Below, piece after piece: positions 59,772 to 64,000 of a DNA stretch of 64,000 nucleotides. Each line of letters starts with the position of its first letter. Positions within the stretch are counted from its first letter, which is position 1. The notes under the pieces are model-generated. The model made no database searches, was not told the origin of the DNA, and saw only the letters and a program-made list of their open reading frames with translations. Both the position numbers and the translations under genes were made by a program. The stretch is taken from positions 682,001-746,000 of the forward strand of contig NC_065537.1 in assembly GCF_932294415.1 (NCBI RefSeq). Reading direction: 5' to 3'. This DNA is from Quercus robur. Its lineage: Eukaryota; Streptophyta; Magnoliopsida; Fagales; Fagaceae.

Positions 59772-62144
59772 ATGGCCACGAAACTCCCTACTCTCTTCCT
59801 CCGAACTGAAAAACCACCATGGTTCGAGTCTGCCACCACTACTGCTATTTCCAATCTAGTCCTCTCCATCCTCTACAAAGCCACTCCTAACCAACCCGCC
59901 TTAGAACGTTTACTTCCCCATCTCTCTTGCCACATAGTCGCCTCCGTCATTCAACAAAACCCAAATCCCCAACTGGGTTTCCGCTTCTTCATCTGGGCTT
60001 CCCAAACCAAACGCCTCCGTAGCACTTTCTCTGACTCTCTTGTCCTTCACATGCTCCTTAACGACCATCCTCATTCCTTTGACTTGTACTGGAACACTCT
60101 TCAAGACCTCAAAAACTCTGGCTTTCCAATCCCTTCTGATGCTCTTAGGGTCTTGATTTCAGGCTATGCTCAGATGGGTTTTGCTGAAAAGGCTGTGGAA
60201 GTCTTTTCTACCATGAAAGATTTTGACTGTAAGCCGGATGTTTTCACTTACAATTCTGTTTTACATGTTATGGTTCAAAAGCAGGTGTTTTTGTTAGGTC
60301 TAGCTGTTTATAATCAGATGTTGAAGTTAAATTGTAATCCCAATGTTGCTACTTTTAGCATTTTGATTGATGGGTTTTGTAAATCTGGCAAGACTAAGGA
60401 TGCACTCCAGTTGTTTGATGAAATGACTCACAGGGATATTTGGCCAAATGAAATAACTTATACTATTATTCTTGTCGGGTTGTGTCAGGGGAAGAGGCCT
60501 GATGAGGCACTTAAACTGTTGAATACGATGAAAGAGCGTGGGCAGTGTCCTGATGTTATTACTTACAATGCTTTGCTTAATGGGTTCTGTAAGTTAGGTA
60601 AGATCAATGAGGCTTATGGGCTTTTAGAAACCTTTGAGAAGGACGGATATGATCTTGGCCTCAAAGGGTATAGTAGTTTGATTGATGGTTTGTTTAGAGC
60701 CAAGAGATATGATGAAGCAATGTCGTGGTTTAGAAAAATAATGGAGGAAGATCTTGAACCGGATGTTGTTTTGTACACTATTATAATTCGGGGCTTGTCA
60801 GATGCAGGCAGGGTTAAGGAGGCGTTGAAGTTGTTGGATGAGATGGCTGAGAGGGATTTGGTTCCGGATACTTATTGTTACAATGCTTTAATTAAAGGGT
60901 TTTGTGATATGGGTCTTTTGGATAAGGCTCAGTCTCTCCGACTTGAGATTTCAAAGAATGGTTGCTTCCCTGATGCCTGCACTTACACCATTCTCATTTG
61001 TGGTTTGTGTAGGAATGGGCTGGTTGGTGATGCACAACAGATATTCGAGGAGATGGAGAAGCTTGGTTGTGTTCCTACTGTCGTAACCTTCAATGCTCTT
61101 ATTGATGGCCTTTGTAAGGCAGGGGAGCTTGAGGAAGCTCATCTTCTATTCTACAAAATGGAGATAGGGAGAAATCCTTCCTTATTTCTTCGGCTTTCTC
61201 AAGGTGCCAATCGGGTTCTTGATAGTGCCAGCCTCCAAACAATGGTGGAGCAACTGTGTGATTCGGGATTGATTCTTAAGGCCTACAAACTTCTCATGCA
61301 GCTTGCTGACAGTGGGGTTGTACCTGACATCACAACATACAACATTCTGATCAATGGATTTTGCAAGGCTGAGAACATAAATGGTGCTTTCAAGCTCTTC
61401 AAGGACCTGCAGCTAAAAGGGCTCTCTCCAGATTCTGTTACATATGGAACACTTATAGACAGGCTTCAAAGGCTTGATAGAGAAGAGGATGCATTTGGCG
61501 TCTTTGATCAAATGGAAAGGAATGGCTGTACACCTAGCTTTGCAGTTTATAAATCACTTATGACCTATTCATGCAGGAAAAAGAAGGTTTCATTAGCATT
61601 TAGTCTTTGGTTAAAGTATCTGAGGAACCTTCCTGGCAGCGAAGAGGAGGCCATAAAAGCTGTAGAGGAACATTTTGAGAAAGGAGAAGTTGAAAAGGCT
61701 ATTCGGGGCTTACTTGAAATGGATTTTAAAAGGAAAGATTTTGACTTAGGGCCATATACCATTGTGCTCATTGGGTTGTGTCAGACAAGAAGAGTAAAAG
61801 ATGCTATGATGATATTTTCTGTTCTTGAGGAGTGTGAGGTTGTTGTCACTCCCCCAAGTTGTGCGAAGTTGATTCGTTGTCTCTGCCATGAAGAGAAGCT
61901 GGAGTTGGCGATAAATGTGTTCCTTTATACTTTAGAGAAAGGTCTCATGTTGACGCCACGAACTTGCAACCAGCTGCTTAATTATGTACTTCGTTCCCAA
62001 GAAAGGAACAAGTATGTCCTGGACCTTGTAAGTAAAATGAAGTCTTTCGGATATGATTTGGATGCTTCTCTTTACCGATCTACAAAATTCCTCCTATATG
62101 GTCACTGGAACATGCAGGAGATTGAGAATGCGTCCCCTGGATGA
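59772..62144 (+). CDS. P-class pentatricopeptide repeat protein (At1g79540-like)
   Basis: An intact intronless frame of 790 residues from the ATG at 59772; an in-frame TTG two codons earlier is not a plausible start. The N-terminus (TKLPTLFLRTEKPPW) has no acidic residue except one Glu and could be a mitochondrial targeting peptide. From about residue 120 there are some 15 tandem 35-residue PPR units, for example TYNALLNGFCKLGKINEAYG, TFNALIDGLCKAGELEEAHL and TYNILINGFCKAENINGAFK, with the usual 'PD' at the unit ends. A non-PPR linker lies near residues 470-485, and the last ~150 residues hold degenerate units. There is no E or DYW domain, so it is P-class. Such proteins bind organelle RNA and help its stability, splicing or translation. 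Similarity to Arabidopsis At1g79540 is from memory of the family and moderately sure. A 57-bp copy of its start lies at 12282. Confidence 0.93.
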   Translation: MATKLPTLFLRTEKPPWFESATTTAISNLVLSILYKATPNQPALERLLPHLSCHIVASVIQQNPNPQLGFRFFIWASQTKRLRSTFSDSLVLHMLLNDHPHSFDLYWNTLQDLKNSGFPIPSDALRVLISGYAQMGFAEKAVEVFSTMKDFDCKPDVFTYNSVLHVMVQKQVFLLGLAVYNQMLKLNCNPNVATFSILIDGFCKSGKTKDALQLFDEMTHRDIWPNEITYTIILVGLCQGKRPDEALKLLNTMKERGQCPDVITYNALLNGFCKLGKINEAYGLLETFEKDGYDLGLKGYSSLIDGLFRAKRYDEAMSWFRKIMEEDLEPDVVLYTIIIRGLSDAGRVKEALKLLDEMAERDLVPDTYCYNALIKGFCDMGLLDKAQSLRLEISKNGCFPDACTYTILICGLCRNGLVGDAQQIFEEMEKLGCVPTVVTFNALIDGLCKAGELEEAHLLFYKMEIGRNPSLFLRLSQGANRVLDSASLQTMVEQLCDSGLILKAYKLLMQLADSGVVPDITTYNILINGFCKAENINGAFKLFKDLQLKGLSPDSVTYGTLIDRLQRLDREEDAFGVFDQMERNGCTPSFAVYKSLMTYSCRKKKVSLAFSLWLKYLRNLPGSEEEAIKAVEEHFEKGEVEKAIRGLLEMDFKRKDFDLGPYTIVLIGLCQTRRVKDAMMIFSVLEECEVVVTPPSCAKLIRCLCHEEKLELAINVFLYTLEKGLMLTPRTCNQLLNYVLRSQERNKYVLDLVSKMKSFGYDLDASLYRSTKFLLYGHWNMQEIENASPG

Positions 62145-63888
62145 TTATTGGCAATGGCAGACGAATTGCAGCCAATAATGGTCCTTTTGGAACAATTCTT
62201 AAACATTCTGTCCTCATCAGGACAGCTGTTGTAAAAAAAATAGTCTCAATTTGATATTTATAACCAACCCCATTTCAGAGATTCTTTTGCCAGCCTTGTA
62301 GCCCTTGGAGTAGGTACTTTGGGAGTGGAATTGATTTGTTCTAGTTAGTATGAGAAATAAAAGTGTTAATACGACTAAGGAAGTGGATGGCATGGATAAA
62401 TTCCTATGCATCTAGAAATTTTTGTAATGCATACTCGAACCTTTTGTAACTTTGTTGGACCTATTTTTGGTGAAATGTAACATTGTTGACTTGGGAGAGC
62501 ACCATAAATTCATTTTTATCATGAATTCAAAGTTGTTTTGATGTTTCATATTCTATTCTTTATTCCACATTGTAACCTCAAACGTTCTGATGAAAAGTAC
62601 CAGGTTTGATTGTAGGATCAATGTAAATTCTGTTCAATGAAAAATTTGAAAATTTCTGCAATTTTTGCTTAATATGTGATGGCCATAATTTGTGATATTC
62701 TGTGGAATTTAGTTTCCTCTTGAAGCATAATCATATATTTTGCACGTTTTTCATTCAGCACTACTGCTGTTGTAGGACGAACTACTCGTATTGTCACAAG
62801 AGCAACGTCTACTATTTGCTTAGGATCCAAATTTTCGGAACTCTATCTGTTGCCTCTCAAGCTGCTGTTTGTGTTTATTGCCATATTCCATAGGCAATGA
62901 AGAAACAATGTCCATATATCACCTCCATGGCCTTAATTAATATTGATGATTTTGTCTTTGAGATTTGAATATATATTACTCTGGACCTTGCATAAAAAAA
63001 CAGAATCTATGGTTATTTGTTTTTATTTTTTATTTTACATTTTTATAGATTCATAAAATTCCCGGACACACTTTTACATGATTTTGCAAATCTAACCATT
63101 GAATTGCATGTTTTTTTATTCTTAACACGTATGTTAATTTTCGTACTAATCGGATATTATTTATTATTCGATTCATAAACTTTTTTTTTTTTGGCATAAT
63201 TTTATAGTGCAAAAACTTATTTGTGCCTTTGGCAACAATTCAAGCTGGAGCATATCCCTATGGGCAGCAGATGCAGTGAGAAACTATTGCAATGATTCCA
63301 TTCCAAGTTCATTGTAGTTGAAGGAATGGAAGAGATATTTAAGACAATGACAAAGAGAGTAATCTATACATTACAAATGACTCAACATGCTGATTGTGAG
63401 GAAAGCAATCTAATATTCAATAATCGATTGTTTGAGATTGCAGGGTTTGGCCCGCTAAACCCATGGACCCTGGGCGTGATTCTACCTTGACAATTCACAT
63501 GTAGATCCAACCACTTTAATGCCCCACTTGGTAACAAGCCTAAGTTACGAGGCTCGGAACAAATGACTCAACATCAAAACAGAAATATATCATTTACCTT
63601 CAAACCCGTTGGAGCAATTAACATCTTTCAGATTATATCATTTACCTCTGTAAATTAGTTTCAGTGGCCTATATAGCAGGCTAATTAGAAAAAACAGTAC
63701 CATAAAATATTACAAAAGAGCATTCAGTATTCTACCATTTTATTTTAGAATTTCCCAAATTGTCTTTAACGTCTCTCTTTGTCTTCTCCTCCAACATTCA
63801 GTGAGAGATCAGGGGATTGATGCCGCTTATGAGTAGAAGCATACTGCAACCTTATTTCCAAGCATAAAACCAAGTTGGTGGCATTTCT
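62145..63888. other. PPR 3' flank and spacer
   Basis: Likely PPR 3' UTR to about 62450 (aataaa at 62355), then AT-rich sequence. No other gene recognised. The right part may be 3' UTR of the minus-strand gene at the edge. Confidence 0.4.
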
Positions 63889-64000
63889 TCACAACTTTGC
63901 CCTTGTAGACAGTCTTGCTCTCAGCTCCTCGGCTACAGCATCAATGAACTCTTCGGTATTTAGATACTGAGACCTAGTAACCCTATACCAAACATGAAAG
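63889..64000 (-). CDS. Last exon of an unidentified gene (partial)
   Basis: On the minus strand the frame reads TRSQYLNTEEFIDAVAEELR, then ARLSTRAKL and a TGA stop at 63891-63889. A possible splice acceptor (tttggtatag) lies about 20 bp inside the window edge, so the coding part may start near 63983. The even, amphipathic composition is that of a real protein terminus, but the family was not recognised. The rest lies beyond the window. Confidence 0.5.
   Translation of the reverse strand, partial: FHVWYRVTRSQYLNTEEFIDAVAEELRARLSTRAKL

Noticed and set aside
1-64000. CRISPR arrays, bacterial operons, rRNA or organelle-derived inserts
   Set aside because: No such structure or sequence was seen; the window is plant nuclear DNA.

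Overview
This is eukaryotic nuclear DNA from a flowering plant. It is AT-rich, genes are sparse, coding sequence is split by GT-AG introns, there are many (TA)n, (CT)n and poly-A/T tracts, and transposable elements are dense. Recognised families (P-class PPR, NFD4-like transporter, DUF212, CPL4, RETICULATA-related, arabinogalactan protein, seed LEA-like) and the repeat types suggest a woody eudicot. The style of the repeats resembles Fagaceae (oak/chestnut), but that is an impression, not something proved here.

Layout. 1-5735: the end of a hAT-like element, then a head-to-tail run of non-autonomous Helitrons. 6225-8100: two decayed LINE 3' fragments. 8410-8569: a foldback MITE. 8981-10087: a solo LTR. 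10487-12055: an intact single-exon NFD4-like MFS gene (minus), with a short copy of the start of the window's PPR gene upstream. 12671-18563: an almost full-length but frame-broken L1-type LINE (minus) with a 14-bp target duplication. 18627-19654: a hAT-like element carrying an arabinogalactan-protein gene fragment. 20212-21222: another non-autonomous element abutting a RETICULATA-related exon remnant. 22-28 kb: no confident gene. 28373-29644 and 36188-37423: two solo LTRs of one family in opposite orientation, each with its own 5-bp target duplication. Between them lie Helitrons inserted in what looks like a broken F-box gene. 37478-39086: a MULE whose end lies 71 bp before the start codon of a five-exon DUF212 gene (39158-42791). 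44049-50183: an unprocessed CPL4 pseudogene (minus) that has lost its catalytic motif and has a MITE inside an exon. 50401-52435: a solo LTR with a hAT element nested in it. 54465-54722: a small seed-LEA-like gene. 55416-55773: a MITE. 56110-56515: an internally deleted LINE. 59772-62144: an intact PPR gene. 63889-64000: the last exon of a minus-strand gene that leaves the window.

Genes that look functional are the NFD4-like gene, the DUF212 gene, the small LEA-like gene, the PPR gene and probably the exon at the right edge. They do not form a pathway. The most interesting content is how mobile elements have copied, split and rewired host gene pieces: the gene-carrying hAT, Helitron tandems, the MULE at a promoter, nested insertions with exact target duplications, and the stray PPR fragment. 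No wholly new system could be demonstrated from sequence alone.
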